A DNA stretch of 64,000 bases from Neogemmobacter tilapiae (GTDB taxonomy: Bacteria; Pseudomonadota; Alphaproteobacteria; Rhodobacterales; Rhodobacteraceae). Positions 27,216 to 36,553 of the stretch are shown here, in pieces; the first letter of the stretch is position 1, and each line of letters starts with the position of its first letter. Under the pieces are notes generated by a model. That model had not been told where the DNA came from, did no database searches, and was given only the letters and a program-made list of their open reading frames with translations. The stretch is from contig NZ_BMYJ01000008.1 of NCBI RefSeq assembly GCF_014652215.1, positions 94,980 through 158,979 on the forward strand, in the 5' to 3' direction. Made by a program: the position numbers and the translations under genes.

Positions 27216-28703
27216 ATGCGGCCCTTGTTTTTATGCGCAGGGGCCGCGTTCGTTTGGGCCAGTGTTGCAGGGGGGCAGATTGGCCCTTTGGACCCCCATC
27301 TGAACTGGCAGGCCTGGGATCAGGGGCAGGCCGAACGGGCGGAGAACGCCCTTGTGCCGCCTGAGGCGTTTGATCTTCCGCAACCGTTTGAAGGCCTGTC
27401 CGGGGGGGCGGGGAGCATTCGGGCGGATGAGAGCCGGGATGTGTTTTCCGAACCTTCGGCGAATATGGGTTTTGACCGGTTGATGGATTTCCAACTGGGC
27501 AACGCCTTGTTTCGCAAGCTTTGGGTGGCGTCGCCCGCCTCGACCAAGGCGTCGGATGGGTTGGGGCCGCTTTACAATTCGCGATCTTGTCAGGATTGCC
27601 ACATCCGCGACGGGCGGGGGATGATGCCGGAAGCGGGGCAGGTGCCGATGGCGCTGCTGGTGCGGCTGGGGATGGTGGGGGATGGGGTTTTGCCGGGTGC
27701 GCCGGTGCCGCCGCATCCGGTGCTGGGCTATCAGGTGCAGACCTTTGCCGCGCCGGGTTTGCAAGCCGAGGCGGTGGTGGGGCTGGAATGGGCCGAGGAA
27801 AGCGTTCGTTTGGGGGATGGGACCACGGTTTCGCTGCGGCGCCCGCTGGTTTCGGTGACGGGGGCGGAGGGGGCGGCTTTGTCGGCGCGATTGGCGCCGC
27901 AGATGATCGGGCTGGGGCTGCTGGAAGCTATTCCGATGTTGGTTCTGGCGGAACGGGTGGACCCGGACGATGCCGATGGCAACGGGATTTCGGGGCGGTT
28001 GAACATGGTCTGGTCGGCGGCGCATCAACAGATGCTGCCGGGGCGTTTTGGATGGAAGGCGGGGCGGGCGACTCTGGCGGATCAGACGGCCTCGGCGCTG
28101 TTCGGCGACATGGGGCTGTCGAACCCTTTGGTGCCGCTGCCGCAGGGGGATTGCACCGCCGCGCAAAAGGATTGTCTGGCGCTGCCGAACGGGCAAGAGG
28201 CGGGCGTGCGTGATGGGTTGGAGGTGGATCAGACCTCATTCGATCTGATCAACTTTTATTCGCGCAATCTGGCGGTGCCCCGGCGGCGGGGCGAGGGGGA
28301 TGCGCAGGTTTTGCAGGGCAAGGCCTTGTTCAACGCGATTGGTTGCGTGGATTGCCACCGGCCTGCCTATGTGACCCATGCTTTGCCGGATCAGCCGGAG
28401 CAATCGTTCCAGCTGATCTGGCCCTATTCCGACCTTTTGCTGCATGACATGGGGCCGGGGCTGGCGGATGATCTGCCGGAAGGGCTGGCCATGGGTTCGG
28501 AATGGCGGACCGCGCCTTTGTGGGGGCTGGGGCTGACGGCGCAGGTTTCAGGGCAGTTTACGCTGCTGCATGATGGTCGGGCGCGGTCGATCTTGGAAGC
28601 TGTGCTTTGGCATGGCGGCGAGGCGCAAGGGCCGCGTGATGCCGTGGTGTCGATGCCTGCGGAAGACCGCGCGGCTTTGTTGAAATTTCTGGAGTCGCTG
28701 TGA
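27216..28703 (+). CDS. Di-haem oxidoreductase (DHOR, COG3488 type)
   Basis: Periplasmic c-type cytochrome of the di-haem oxidoreductase family, distantly related to MauG and cytochrome c peroxidases. The 495-residue protein has a signal peptide (1-20) and two haem motifs, C125-Q-D-C128-H129 and C377-V-D-C380-H381. The stretch DPDDADGNGISGRLNMVW is a conserved acidic calcium-like loop, and APLWGLGLTAQVSG-x-LLHDGRA is the family carboxyl signature. It is sandwiched between bfr and an imelysin gene, so an iron-oxidation or electron-transfer role during iron uptake is inferred, not shown. Confidence 0.9.
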   Translation: MRPLFLCAGAAFVWASVAGGQIGPLDPHLNWQAWDQGQAERAENALVPPEAFDLPQPFEGLSGGAGSIRADESRDVFSEPSANMGFDRLMDFQLGNALFRKLWVASPASTKASDGLGPLYNSRSCQDCHIRDGRGMMPEAGQVPMALLVRLGMVGDGVLPGAPVPPHPVLGYQVQTFAAPGLQAEAVVGLEWAEESVRLGDGTTVSLRRPLVSVTGAEGAALSARLAPQMIGLGLLEAIPMLVLAERVDPDDADGNGISGRLNMVWSAAHQQMLPGRFGWKAGRATLADQTASALFGDMGLSNPLVPLPQGDCTAAQKDCLALPNGQEAGVRDGLEVDQTSFDLINFYSRNLAVPRRRGEGDAQVLQGKALFNAIGCVDCHRPAYVTHALPDQPEQSFQLIWPYSDLLLHDMGPGLADDLPEGLAMGSEWRTAPLWGLGLTAQVSGQFTLLHDGRARSILEAVLWHGGEAQGPRDAVVSMPAEDRAALLKFLESL

Positions 28704-29665
28704 TGCGTCTGATGCTTGGCTTTTGTTTTGCGCTGGCGACCCCGGCGGCCGCCGATGTGGCGGATGCGCTGAATACGGTGATCCTGCCGGGCTATGCGGG
28801 TTTTGCCACGGCGACGGCGGCTTTGGATCAGGCGGCGCAGGCGGATTGTGCGCCGGAAGGGTTGCAGGACGAATGGAACGCGGCCTTTGACGCCTGGATG
28901 CGGGTGGGTTTTCTGCGGCTGGGGCCGGGAGAGGGCGAGGGGCGCAATCTGGCGATTGCTTTCTGGCCCGACCCGAAAGGGCTGGGGGCCAAGGCGCAGG
29001 CGGGGATGCTGAAATCGGGGGAGATTCCGGCGGAATTTGGCGAAGTCTCGGTCGCGGCGCGGGGGCTGTTCGGATTGGAACGGTTGCTTTACCCGCAGGA
29101 TGCGATTTTCAAGGCTGAGGCCGCCTGCCGGCTGATCCGCGCGACAACCGCCGATCTGGCGCGGATGGCGGCGGAACTGTCCGCCGAATGGCCCCCCTAT
29201 GCGGCGCGGATGCAAGCGCCGGGTGCAGTTGGGGAGACGGAGTTCTTGACCGAGGCCGAGGTGAAACGCGCCCTGTTGACGGCGTTGGTGACGGGGGTGG
29301 AATTCCAAAAGGACAGCCGATTGGGCCGCCCCTTGGGGGATTTTGATCGGCCCCGACCGGAGCGGGCGGAGGCGCGGGCCTCTGGCCGTTCCGCGCGCAA
29401 TGTGGATCTGTCGCTGCGCGCCTTGCGCGACCTGACGGCGGCGCTGGCCCCCGAGGCGGCGGTGACACTGGCAGCTTTGGACAAGGCGATTGCGACGGCG
29501 GAGGGGCTGGATGATCCGGTCTTTGCGGGGGTGGCCGAGCCGGGCAGTCGGTTGAAGGTGGAAATTCTGCAACAGCAGGTGACGGCGGCGAAGGATGCGA
29601 TGATGGCCGAACTGGTGCCCGCCTTGGGCGTCGGCACCGGGTTCAACGCGGCGGATGGGGACTGA
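28703..29665 (+). CDS. Second imelysin family protein
   Basis: Smaller exported member of the imelysin family. ATG at 28703 overlaps the preceding TGA (TGATG) and gives 320 residues with a signal peptide (about 1-17, FALATPAAAD), DVADALNTVILPGYAGFATA at the start of the mature part and FGLERLLYP at the position where the first imelysin has GYHAIEF. The histidine of the GxHxxE motif is thus replaced (G-L-E-R-L), as in the IrpA-like branch. It follows the di-haem oxidoreductase gene and precedes a DUF1513 gene, a set that recurs in proteobacterial iron loci. Confidence 0.86.
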   Translation: MRLMLGFCFALATPAAADVADALNTVILPGYAGFATATAALDQAAQADCAPEGLQDEWNAAFDAWMRVGFLRLGPGEGEGRNLAIAFWPDPKGLGAKAQAGMLKSGEIPAEFGEVSVAARGLFGLERLLYPQDAIFKAEAACRLIRATTADLARMAAELSAEWPPYAARMQAPGAVGETEFLTEAEVKRALLTALVTGVEFQKDSRLGRPLGDFDRPRPERAEARASGRSARNVDLSLRALRDLTAALAPEAAVTLAALDKAIATAEGLDDPVFAGVAEPGSRLKVEILQQQVTAAKDAMMAELVPALGVGTGFNAADGD

Positions 29666-29666
29666 C

Positions 29667-30740
29667 ATGGCCACGCGGCGCGGCTTTCTGGCGGGGCTTT
29701 TGGTCAGCGGCGCTTTGCCACGGCTGGCTTGGGCCGATGTCGGGGGCCCGGCCTTTCTGGCGGCGGCCAAGGACGCGGCGGGGGAATACGCCCTGCACGC
29801 GCTTTCGGCGCGGGGCGAAAGCCTGTTCCACCTGCCGCTGCCGGGCCGGGGCCATGCCGCCTGCGCCCATCCGGTGCGGGCGGAAGCGGTGGCTTTTGCC
29901 CGCCGTCCGGGGACATTCGCGCTTGTGCTGGATGCCGGAACAGGGCGCGAATTGGCGCGGCTGACCCCGCCCGAGGGGCGGCAGTTCAACGGGCATGGCG
30001 CCTATTCGGCGGATGGTTCGGTGCTTTATACATCCGAAGTGGTGGCCCAAGGTTCGGCGGGGCGGGTGGGGCTGTGGGACAGTGAAAGCTGGCAGCGGAT
30101 CGGCGAATGGCACAGCGGTGGCATTGGCCCGCATGAGCTGCGCCTGAGGCCCGAGGGCGGGCTGGTGGTGGCGAATGGCGGGATCGAGACGGACCCCGAG
30201 GATCGAGCCAAGCTGAACCTTGAAGCGATGCAGCCGAATTTGACTTGGCTGGATGGGATAGGCGGGATTGTCGCGCAGGCGGCGCTGGAGCCGGGGTTGA
30301 ACAAGAATTCGATCCGCCATCTGGCCTTGGGGCCAGAGGGGCAGGTGGCCTTTGCCATGCAATGGGAAGGCGACCCTGCCGAGGTGGTGCCTTTGCTGGG
30401 GCTTTGCGCGGCGGGTGAGAGCCCCGCACTTTGCCCGCCCTTGGAGGCGGAAGCCCTGCTGATGCAGGGCTATGCCGGGTCGATTGCCTGGAATCGGAGT
30501 GTCGGGCGGATTGTCCTGACCTCGCCGCGTGGTGGGGTGGCGATGGTTTTTGATGGGGCGGGGCGGCCCGTGGCGAGTCATCGGCGAGCGGATATTTGCG
30601 GGGCGGCGGCGTTGGGGGATGGGTTTGTGCTGACGGATGGGGGCGGGGCGATCTGGGCCTTGGACGACAGGGGACTAAGCCTGTTGGCCCAACATGCGCT
30701 GTCTTGGGACAACCATCTGGTGGCTTTGCAAACAGCGTGA
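29667..30740 (+). CDS. DUF1513 family Tat-exported protein
   Basis: Predicted beta-propeller-like periplasmic protein of unknown function. From ATG at 29667 it has 357 residues and opens with a twin-arginine signal (ATRRGFLAGLLVSGALPRLAWA). Repeated blade-like segments such as NGHGAYSADGSVLYTSE, GIGPHELRLRPEGGLVVANGG and VLTSPRGG follow; the HGAYS and GPHE motifs are family hallmarks. It is the last gene of the hemP-imelysin-bfd-bfr-DHOR-imelysin cluster. Tat export suggests the protein folds, perhaps with a cofactor, before secretion. Confidence 0.87.
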   Translation: MATRRGFLAGLLVSGALPRLAWADVGGPAFLAAAKDAAGEYALHALSARGESLFHLPLPGRGHAACAHPVRAEAVAFARRPGTFALVLDAGTGRELARLTPPEGRQFNGHGAYSADGSVLYTSEVVAQGSAGRVGLWDSESWQRIGEWHSGGIGPHELRLRPEGGLVVANGGIETDPEDRAKLNLEAMQPNLTWLDGIGGIVAQAALEPGLNKNSIRHLALGPEGQVAFAMQWEGDPAEVVPLLGLCAAGESPALCPPLEAEALLMQGYAGSIAWNRSVGRIVLTSPRGGVAMVFDGAGRPVASHRRADICGAAALGDGFVLTDGGGAIWALDDRGLSLLAQHALSWDNHLVALQTA

Positions 30741-30836
30741 TTTGGCGGTGTGCCTGCGGCACAAGCCTATGCATTCGGGGGGGCTTTGCCCCCCATCCTT
30801 CGGATTCCCCCCAGGATGTATGTGAAGAAAAGATGG
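30736..30836. repeat. Dispersed three-hairpin intergenic repeat, copy 1
   Basis: About 100 bases shared with 59716-59820. Conserved blocks are GTGATyTGGCGG, AAGCC, TTCGGGGGG-CTTTG-CCCCC and CCCCCCAGG. Three hairpins are formed: TGTGCC-TGC-GGCACA, GGGGGGC-TTT-GCCCCCC (30778-30794) and ATCC-TTC-GGAT. The first and third stems differ from copy 2 but remain base-paired, so the structure is conserved by covariation. The rest of the spacer to ureD (30837-30981) shows nothing clear. Confidence 0.7.
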
Positions 30837-30981
30837 GATTTGCTGTTTGCGGCTATTTTGGGCGTTCTTGGTATTTCAGGTGAAGATTTAGGCGATGCGT
30901 GGCCGGGGCATTTTGTTCCTTGGGCCTTTGGTTGCGGGGCAGGGCTGGGGCATGGTCTGACCGGAGGCAAGGGGAGAGCCG

Positions 30982-31785
30982 ATGTTTGATGCCGCACCAA
31001 TCAGGATGGAACGCAGCCGGGGGCGGGCCTTTGTCGGCTTTGCGGGTGGGCGTTTGGCGGATTTGCGGCAAGAGGGTTCGGCCAAGGCGATGCTGCCGCG
31101 TGTTTTTGATGGCGTGCCAGAGGTGGTGTTTCTGAACACATCGGGCGGGCTGACCTCGGGCGACCGTTTGGAACTGGCTTTGGATGCAGGGGCAGGCGCG
31201 CGGATCGTGGCGACGACGCAGACGGCCGAGCGGGCCTATGCGGCGGTTTCGGGTTCGGCTGAGGTTTCGGTGCGTTTGCAGGTTGGCGCGGGCGGGCATC
31301 TGGACTGGTTGCCGCAAGAGACGATTTTGTTTGATCGGGCGGATCTGGCGCGTCGGACGCGGGTTGGTCTGGTGGGGGATGCGTCCCTTGTGATGGCGGA
31401 AACGCTGGTGCTGGGGCGGGCCGCGATGGGGGAGAGCTTGGCGAGACTGGCGCTGTCGGACCGGCGTGAGGTTTATCGGGATGGGCGGGCGGTGTTGGTG
31501 GAACCCTTTGCTTTGAGCGATGCGGTTTTGGCACCGCGGGATGCGCTGTTGGGTGGCGCGCGGGCTTTGGGGTTTCTGGCCAAGGTCGGGGCCGGGGCCG
31601 AGGCGCTGGTGGAACCTTTGCGCCGGGTTTTGGCGGAATGCGATGTGCCCGGCGCGGTGAGTGGTTGGGATGGGAAATGCGTGGTCCGGTTGCTGGCGGC
31701 GGACGGCTGGCCTTTGCGGCGGGCGATGGGGCGTTTGATCGGGATGATGACGGGGCGGCCCTTGCCGCGCGTCTGGCAGGGATGA
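30982..31785 (+). CDS. ureD: Urease accessory protein UreD
   Basis: Scaffold protein that, with UreF and UreG, delivers nickel to apourease. The 267-residue protein begins [21 protein letters not shown] after a short lead and has the family motifs [29 protein letters not shown] and [17 protein letters not shown]. It is the first gene of the urease operon; its ATG at 30982 follows GGGGAGAG. It lies seven bases upstream of ureA. Confidence 0.95.
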   Translation: MFDAAPIRMERSRGRAFVGFAGGRLADLRQEGSAKAMLPRVFDGVPEVVFLNTSGGLTSGDRLELALDAGAGARIVATTQTAERAYAAVSGSAEVSVRLQVGAGGHLDWLPQETILFDRADLARRTRVGLVGDASLVMAETLVLGRAAMGESLARLALSDRREVYRDGRAVLVEPFALSDAVLAPRDALLGGARALGFLAKVGAGAEALVEPLRRVLAECDVPGAVSGWDGKCVVRLLAADGWPLRRAMGRLIGMMTGRPLPRVWQG

Positions 31786-31792
31786 GGGCGGA

Positions 31793-32095
31793 ATGAACCT
31801 GACACCACGGGAAAAGGAAAAGCTGCTGATCAGTCTGGCAGCGATGGTGGCGCGGGGGCGTCTGGCGCGGGGGGTGAAGCTGAACCATCCCGAGGCCGTC
31901 GCCTTGATCACCGATTTCGTGGTGGAGGGGGCGCGGGACGGGCGTTCGGTCGCCGATCTGATGCAGGCGGGGGGGCATGTGATCAAGGCGGATCAATGCA
32001 TGGAAGGCATCCCCGAGATGATCCATTCGGTGCAGGTGGAGGCGACGTTTCCGGATGGAACGAAGCTGGTCACGGTGCATCACCCGATCCGCTGA
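31793..32095 (+). CDS. ureA: Urease gamma subunit
   Basis: Small structural subunit of urease, which hydrolyses urea to ammonia and carbamate. The 100-residue protein has the full length for UreA and its typical motifs [39 protein letters not shown] and [18 protein letters not shown]. ureA precedes a ureJ gene rather than ureB directly, a gene order seen in alphaproteobacteria. Confidence 0.97.
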   Translation: MNLTPREKEKLLISLAAMVARGRLARGVKLNHPEAVALITDFVVEGARDGRSVADLMQAGGHVIKADQCMEGIPEMIHSVQVEATFPDGTKLVTVHHPIR

Positions 32096-32125
32096 GGGCA
32101 GGAAATTGAACAAGATGAGGGCGCT

Positions 32126-32698
32126 ATGAAGAAACTGATCCTTTTGGCGATGCTGTTGCCGACCACCGCCTTGGCGCATGGGGGCCATGTCGAAGGCTCG
32201 GCCTTTATGGCCGGGTTGGGGCATCCGGTGGGCGGTCTGGACCATGTTCTGGCGATGGTCGCCGTGGGCCTTTGGGCGGCCGTGACGGGCGGGCGGGCGA
32301 TCTGGGCCATGCCGGTCGCCTTTGTGCTGGCGATGCTGGCGGGGGGCGCTTTGGGTATGGCGGGGCTGCCGATGCCGGGGGTGGAGCCGATGATCGTGGC
32401 CTCCATCGTGTTGCTGGGGGTGGCGGCGGCTTTGGCGTTTGAACCGCCATTGGTCTTGGCCTTGGCGGGGATTGCGGTCTTTGGCGTGGCCCATGGCCAT
32501 GCGCATGGGGCCGAGGGGCCGGGCGCGGGGATGGGGCTTTATGCCTTGGGCTTTGCGCTTTCGACGGCGGGGCTGCATCTGGCCGGGCTGGCGGCGGGGT
32601 TTGGCCTGGTGAAGATCGAACAGCGGATGCTGGCCCGGGCCGCAGGCGGGGCGGTGGGCTTGGGCGGGATGGCGCTGGCCATGGGGGTGATCGGATGA
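32126..32698 (+). CDS. ureJ: HupE/UreJ family membrane protein, probable nickel transporter
   Basis: Polytopic membrane protein of the HupE/UreJ family; members import nickel for urease or hydrogenase. The 190-residue protein has an amino-terminal signal-like segment followed by [23 protein letters not shown], with the HPxxGxDH motif important for nickel transport, then five or six spans and [14 protein letters not shown] with a second histidine cluster. Its position inside the urease operon supports the nickel role. Its last codons overlap the ureB start by four bases. Confidence 0.92.
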   Translation: MKKLILLAMLLPTTALAHGGHVEGSAFMAGLGHPVGGLDHVLAMVAVGLWAAVTGGRAIWAMPVAFVLAMLAGGALGMAGLPMPGVEPMIVASIVLLGVAAALAFEPPLVLALAGIAVFGVAHGHAHGAEGPGAGMGLYALGFALSTAGLHLAGLAAGFGLVKIEQRMLARAAGGAVGLGGMALAMGVIG

Positions 32699-33000
32699 TT
32701 CCGGGCGAGGTTTTCCCTGCCGAGGGGGCGATTGAGATCAATGTGGGGGCTGTTGTCGTGACTTTGCCGGTGGCCAACACGGGCGACAGGCCCATTCAGG
32801 TGGGCAGCCATTACCATTTCGCCGAAACCAATGCGGGGCTGGCCTTTGACCGCGATGCGGCGCGGGGGATGCGGCTAGACATTGCGGCGGGAACCGCGGT
32901 GCGGTTTGAACCGGGCCAAACGCGGGAGGTGCGGTTGGTGCCCTTCGGGGGCCTGCGGCGGGTTTACGGCTTCAATCAAGCTGTCATGGGCGCGCTGTAA
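32695..33000 (+). CDS. ureB: Urease beta subunit
   Basis: Structural subunit of urease. The 101-residue protein contains the family signature [21 protein letters not shown] and the later [22 protein letters not shown], ending near [11 protein letters not shown]. It starts with ATGA overlapping the ureJ stop. In most operons ureC follows directly; here two small genes intervene. Confidence 0.97.
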   Translation: MIPGEVFPAEGAIEINVGAVVVTLPVANTGDRPIQVGSHYHFAETNAGLAFDRDAARGMRLDIAAGTAVRFEPGQTREVRLVPFGGLRRVYGFNQAVMGAL

Positions 33001-33027
33001 GCTGCGCCCTTGATGAAGGAGAATGCC

Positions 33028-33345
33028 ATGCGTGCCTATGATCCGACCGAAGCCATGCGTCTGTGGATGCAGATGGGCCTGATGACGATGGAGGCGCAGG
33101 CGACTGTGGCCATGCGGCTTTGGGGGATGGCGGGGATGTGGAAAACGGCACCCGACGAAATGCAGCGCATGGTGCAGGAAAAGTCGGATGCCATGCAGCA
33201 ATCGGCCAAAGCGGCCACGAATGCCGCCTTGCAGGGCAAATCGGGGGTTGGGATCGCGAGTGCCGCGCTGAAACCCCTGCGCCAAAAGACCCAAGCGAAT
33301 GCCAAGCGCCTGACGGCGCGCGGCCCGAAACTTCCCAAGCTGTAA
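33028..33345 (+). CDS. Small phasin-like protein of unknown function in the urease operon
   Basis: 105-residue methionine- and alanine-rich helical protein. ATG at 33028 was chosen because AAGGAG lies six bases upstream; an ATG at 33013 lacks one. The amino half (AMRLWMQMGLMTMEAQATVAMRLWGMAGMW) is amphipathic and repetitive, and the carboxyl end (LKPLRQKTQANAKRLTAR) is strongly basic. Similar short proteins in Rhodobacteraceae are often labelled 'antifreeze protein', a label without functional support; the composition is closer to phasins. Located between ureB and a cysteine-rich gene. Confidence 0.75.
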   Translation: MRAYDPTEAMRLWMQMGLMTMEAQATVAMRLWGMAGMWKTAPDEMQRMVQEKSDAMQQSAKAATNAALQGKSGVGIASAALKPLRQKTQANAKRLTARGPKLPKL

Positions 33346-33359
33346 GCGACAGAAAATTG

Positions 33360-33686
33360 ATGTCTGCAAACTTCACCAAATCTCACTGCTGCGAAATGTT
33401 GCGAAGCAATGTCGAGGCAGCCTGCGCGCAACATCCAGAACGTTGGGACTGCCCTGATGCTCTGGTCGAATATGATCCCGTGACAGACTCGTATGGTCTG
33501 ATGATCCACGATGGTGGGCGTTCCGCCATCACCATTCGGTTTTGCCCGTGGTGCGGCAAGGCATTGCGGGACCTTAGGGATGAATATTTCAGCCTTCTGG
33601 AAAAGACGGGATTGGGTGAAATTCCCCTAGATGAGCGCCCGCTTAAGTTTCGATCCGCGCAGTGGTGGCAAGAGAGGAACCTTTGA
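33360..33686 (+). CDS. Small cysteine-rich protein (DUF6980-like) between ureB and ureC
   Basis: 108-residue protein with [14 protein letters not shown] near the start and [19 protein letters not shown] in the second half, so two paired-cysteine motifs that could bind zinc. It resembles uncharacterised DUF6980-type proteins with CC...CPWCG. ATG at 33360 is in frame after the preceding gene. It ends one base before the ureC ATG at 33688. Function is unknown; it is probably co-transcribed with urease, but a metal-related role is only a guess. Confidence 0.7.
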   Translation: MSANFTKSHCCEMLRSNVEAACAQHPERWDCPDALVEYDPVTDSYGLMIHDGGRSAITIRFCPWCGKALRDLRDEYFSLLEKTGLGEIPLDERPLKFRSAQWWQERNL

Positions 33687-33687
33687 A

Positions 33688-35394
33688 ATGCCCGCAATGA
33701 TCCAACGCCCCGCCTATGCCGCGATGTATGGCCCCACGACCGGGGATCGCCTGCGTTTGGGTGACACCGAGCTGATCATTGAGGTGGAGCGCGACCTGAC
33801 GACCTATGGTGAAGAGGTCAAGTTTGGGGGTGGCAAGGTCATCCGCGACGGGATGGGGCAATCCCAGGTCACCCGTGCGGCGGGGGCGATGGATACGGTC
33901 ATCACCAATGCGCTGATTCTGGACTGGACGGGGATTTACAAGGCCGATGTCGGCCTGCGCGACGGGCGGATTGCGGGAATCGGCAAGGCTGGAAACCCGG
34001 ATACGCAGGACGGGGTCACGCTGATCATCGGGCCGGGGACCGACATCATCGCGGGCGAGGGGCGGATTTTGACGGCGGGAGGGATGGATGCGCATATCCA
34101 TTTCATAGCACCGCAGCAGTTTGAGGATGCTTTGCATTCGGGGGTGACAACGCTGATCGGCGGGGGCACGGGCCCTTCGCATGGCACGCTGGCCACAACC
34201 TGCACGCCGGGGCCCTGGCATATTTCGCGGATGCTGCAAAGTTTTGATGCCTTTCCCATCAACATCGGGCTTTCGGGCAAGGGCAACGCGTCGCTGCCCG
34301 AGGGGCTGGAAGAGATGGTGCGGGCGGGGGCCTGTGCTTTGAAGCTGCACGAGGATTGGGGCACGACCCCGGCGGCGATTGACTGCTGCTTGGGCGTGGC
34401 CGACGCCATGGATGTGCAGGTGATGATCCACACCGATACGCTGAACGAAAGCGGCTTTGTGGAAAACACCCTTGCGGCGATCAAGGGGCGGACGATCCAT
34501 GCCTTCCACACCGAAGGGGCGGGGGGTGGCCATGCCCCCGATATCCTGAAAGTCGTGGGTTATGACAACATCATCCCCTCCTCGACCAACCCGACGATGC
34601 CTTACACGGTGAACACGGTTGAGGAACATCTGGATATGCTGATGGTCTGTCACCATCTGGACCGGTCGATCCCCGAAGATGTGGCCTTTGCCGAAAGCCG
34701 GATTCGGAAAGAGACGATTGCCGCCGAGGATGTGCTGCATGACATGGGGGCGCTGTCGATCCTGTCTTCGGACAGTCAGGCGATGGGGCGGATCGGCGAG
34801 GTGGTGACGCGCTGCTGGCAGACAGCCAGCAAGATGCGCAGCCAGCGGGGGCGCTTGCCCGAGGAAACGGGCGAGAATGATAACCTCCGCGCCCGTCGCT
34901 ATGTGGCGAAATACACGATCAACCCGGCGATTGCGCATGGGATTTCGCAGCATATCGGCAGTGTTGAGGTTGGTAAGCGGGCCGATTTGGTCCTGTGGAA
35001 CCCGGCCTTCTTTGGGGCAAAACCGGAAATGGTGCTGGTGGGGGGTATGATCGCGGTGGCGCAGATGGGTGATCCGAACGGGTCGATCCCGGTGCAGCCG
35101 ATGTATTCGCGCCCCATGTTCGGGGCCTTTGGCGGCGCGCGTCTGGCGACGGGGGCAACCTTTGTTTCCCAAGCCGCCGAGGCGGATGGGGTCAAAGGGG
35201 CCTTGGGTCTGGGCAAGCAAGTGCTGGCGGTCAAGGGCACGCGGGGCATCGGCAAGGCCGATATGAAGCTGAACGCGGCCAAGCCGAAGATCGAGGTGAA
35301 CCCGGAAACCTATGAGGTGCGGGCGGATGGGCATATCATCACCTGCGAACCGGCGAAGGTTCTGCCCTTGGCCCAGCGGTATTTTCTGTTTTAG
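33688..35394 (+). CDS. ureC: Urease alpha (catalytic) subunit
   Basis: Catalytic dinickel subunit of urease. From ATG at 33688 (GAGGAAC upstream) the protein has 568 residues, the normal length. Nickel ligands are visible: D134-A-H136-I-H138, the carbamylated lysine K219 in [10 protein letters not shown] and histidines in VMIHTDTLN and [11 protein letters not shown]. The catalytic flap region [16 protein letters not shown] and the final [13 protein letters not shown] aspartate are intact. Upstream in-frame extension to 33631 overlaps the preceding small gene and was rejected. Confidence 0.98.
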   Translation: MPAMIQRPAYAAMYGPTTGDRLRLGDTELIIEVERDLTTYGEEVKFGGGKVIRDGMGQSQVTRAAGAMDTVITNALILDWTGIYKADVGLRDGRIAGIGKAGNPDTQDGVTLIIGPGTDIIAGEGRILTAGGMDAHIHFIAPQQFEDALHSGVTTLIGGGTGPSHGTLATTCTPGPWHISRMLQSFDAFPINIGLSGKGNASLPEGLEEMVRAGACALKLHEDWGTTPAAIDCCLGVADAMDVQVMIHTDTLNESGFVENTLAAIKGRTIHAFHTEGAGGGHAPDILKVVGYDNIIPSSTNPTMPYTVNTVEEHLDMLMVCHHLDRSIPEDVAFAESRIRKETIAAEDVLHDMGALSILSSDSQAMGRIGEVVTRCWQTASKMRSQRGRLPEETGENDNLRARRYVAKYTINPAIAHGISQHIGSVEVGKRADLVLWNPAFFGAKPEMVLVGGMIAVAQMGDPNGSIPVQPMYSRPMFGAFGGARLATGATFVSQAAEADGVKGALGLGKQVLAVKGTRGIGKADMKLNAAKPKIEVNPETYEVRADGHIITCEPAKVLPLAQRYFLF

Positions 35395-35438
35395 TCCCAT
35401 CGCGGATGGCGGCACTGGGAAGTGTAAAGGACGTGACG

Positions 35439-35927
35439 ATGGCGGAAGATTTGCCAAAGGCAGGCGAAGTGCTGGCCAAGGGGGCTTGGGCCAAGGCCGA
35501 TTTTCAGGTGCAACTGGGCTATGAGGCGCGGTTTCTGCGGCGCAAGCGGTTGGAGACGACGGGGGGCCTTGGGTTTCTTGTGGACCTTGCGCAGACGACC
35601 GACCTGCGGGGCGGCGAGGCTTTCCGGCTGAACGATGGGCGTCTGGTGGAAATCATCCCGGCGCGGGAACCGGTGTTGGTGATCCGGGGCGATCTTTCGC
35701 GTCTGGCTTGGCATATTGGGAACCGGCATACACCGTGCCAGATTGAAAAGGACCGTCTGGTGATCCGGGCGGATCATGTGCTGGAAGGCATGTTGCGCGG
35801 CCTTGGGGCGGATGTGCGCCCGGCGATTGAGCCGTTTCAGCCGGAACAGGGGGCCTATGGCATGGGGCGGACGATGGGGCATAGCCATGGGGCGGAGGGG
35901 GCGTTTATTCCGCTGGCGAACCCGTGA
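35439..35927 (+). CDS. ureE: Urease accessory protein UreE (nickel metallochaperone)
   Basis: Metallochaperone that hands nickel to the UreDFG complex. ATG at 35439, with AAAGGA seven bases upstream, gives 162 residues. Features are the amino-terminal peptide-binding domain (FQVQLGYEARFLRRKRLETT) and the metal-binding domain with AWHIGNRHTPCQIE and DHVLEGMLRGLG; the tail carries GHSHGAEG rather than a long histidine run. An earlier ATG at 35406 is possible. The stop overlaps the ureF GTG start. Confidence 0.93.
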   Translation: MAEDLPKAGEVLAKGAWAKADFQVQLGYEARFLRRKRLETTGGLGFLVDLAQTTDLRGGEAFRLNDGRLVEIIPAREPVLVIRGDLSRLAWHIGNRHTPCQIEKDRLVIRADHVLEGMLRGLGADVRPAIEPFQPEQGAYGMGRTMGHSHGAEGAFIPLANP

Positions 35928-36553
35928 CAGCCGAACTTTTGCGCCTGATCCAATGGCTTTCGCCCGCCTTTCCGGTGGGGGGCTTTGCCTATTCGCATGG
36001 GCTGGAAAGCGCGATGGTGTCGGGGGCTGTGCGGGATGGGGCAGGGGTGCGGGAATGGGTGGGCGATGTGCTGGCCTATGGGTCCGGGCGGAATGATGCG
36101 ATTCTGCTGGCAAGGGGGCTGGCTGGTGGTGATCTGGAGGACTTGTCTGATCTGGCCCGCGCGATGGCGGCCAGCAGCGAGCGTTTGCGTGAGATGATGG
36201 ATCAGGGGGCGGCCTTTGCCATGGCGACCTCGGCCTTGACGGGTATGGACCTGCCCGCACGGCCCTTGCCTTTGGCGGTGGCGCAAGCGGCTCGGGGGTT
36301 GGATTTGCCGCTGGAAACTGTGCTGTCGGTCTATTTGCAGAGTTTTGCGGGGGCTTTGGTCATGGCGGCGGTGAAGTTCTTGCCGCTGGGTCAGACTGAA
36401 GGGCAGGGGATTTTGCAGGCCTTGCAGCCGCTTGTCCTTGAGATTGCCAAGGACGCAGCCCGCCCGGATGCCGATTTCGCGAGCAGCGCCTTTGGTGCGG
36501 ATATGGCGGCGATGGAACATGAAATTTTGGAAGTCAGGATATTCCGGACATGA
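35924..36553 (+). CDS. ureF: Urease accessory protein UreF
   Basis: Helical accessory protein acting with UreD as GTPase regulator of UreG. The 209-residue protein starts with GTG overlapping the ureE stop and contains [20 protein letters not shown], the UreF signature, and [19 protein letters not shown]. Its last four bases overlap ureG (ATGA). Confidence 0.94.
   Translation: MTAELLRLIQWLSPAFPVGGFAYSHGLESAMVSGAVRDGAGVREWVGDVLAYGSGRNDAILLARGLAGGDLEDLSDLARAMAASSERLREMMDQGAAFAMATSALTGMDLPARPLPLAVAQAARGLDLPLETVLSVYLQSFAGALVMAAVKFLPLGQTEGQGILQALQPLVLEIAKDAARPDADFASSAFGADMAAMEHEILEVRIFRT

Noticed and set aside
33028..33345. Antifreeze protein
   Set aside because: The label is used for such short alanine- and methionine-rich proteins in databases, but nothing in the sequence supports ice binding.
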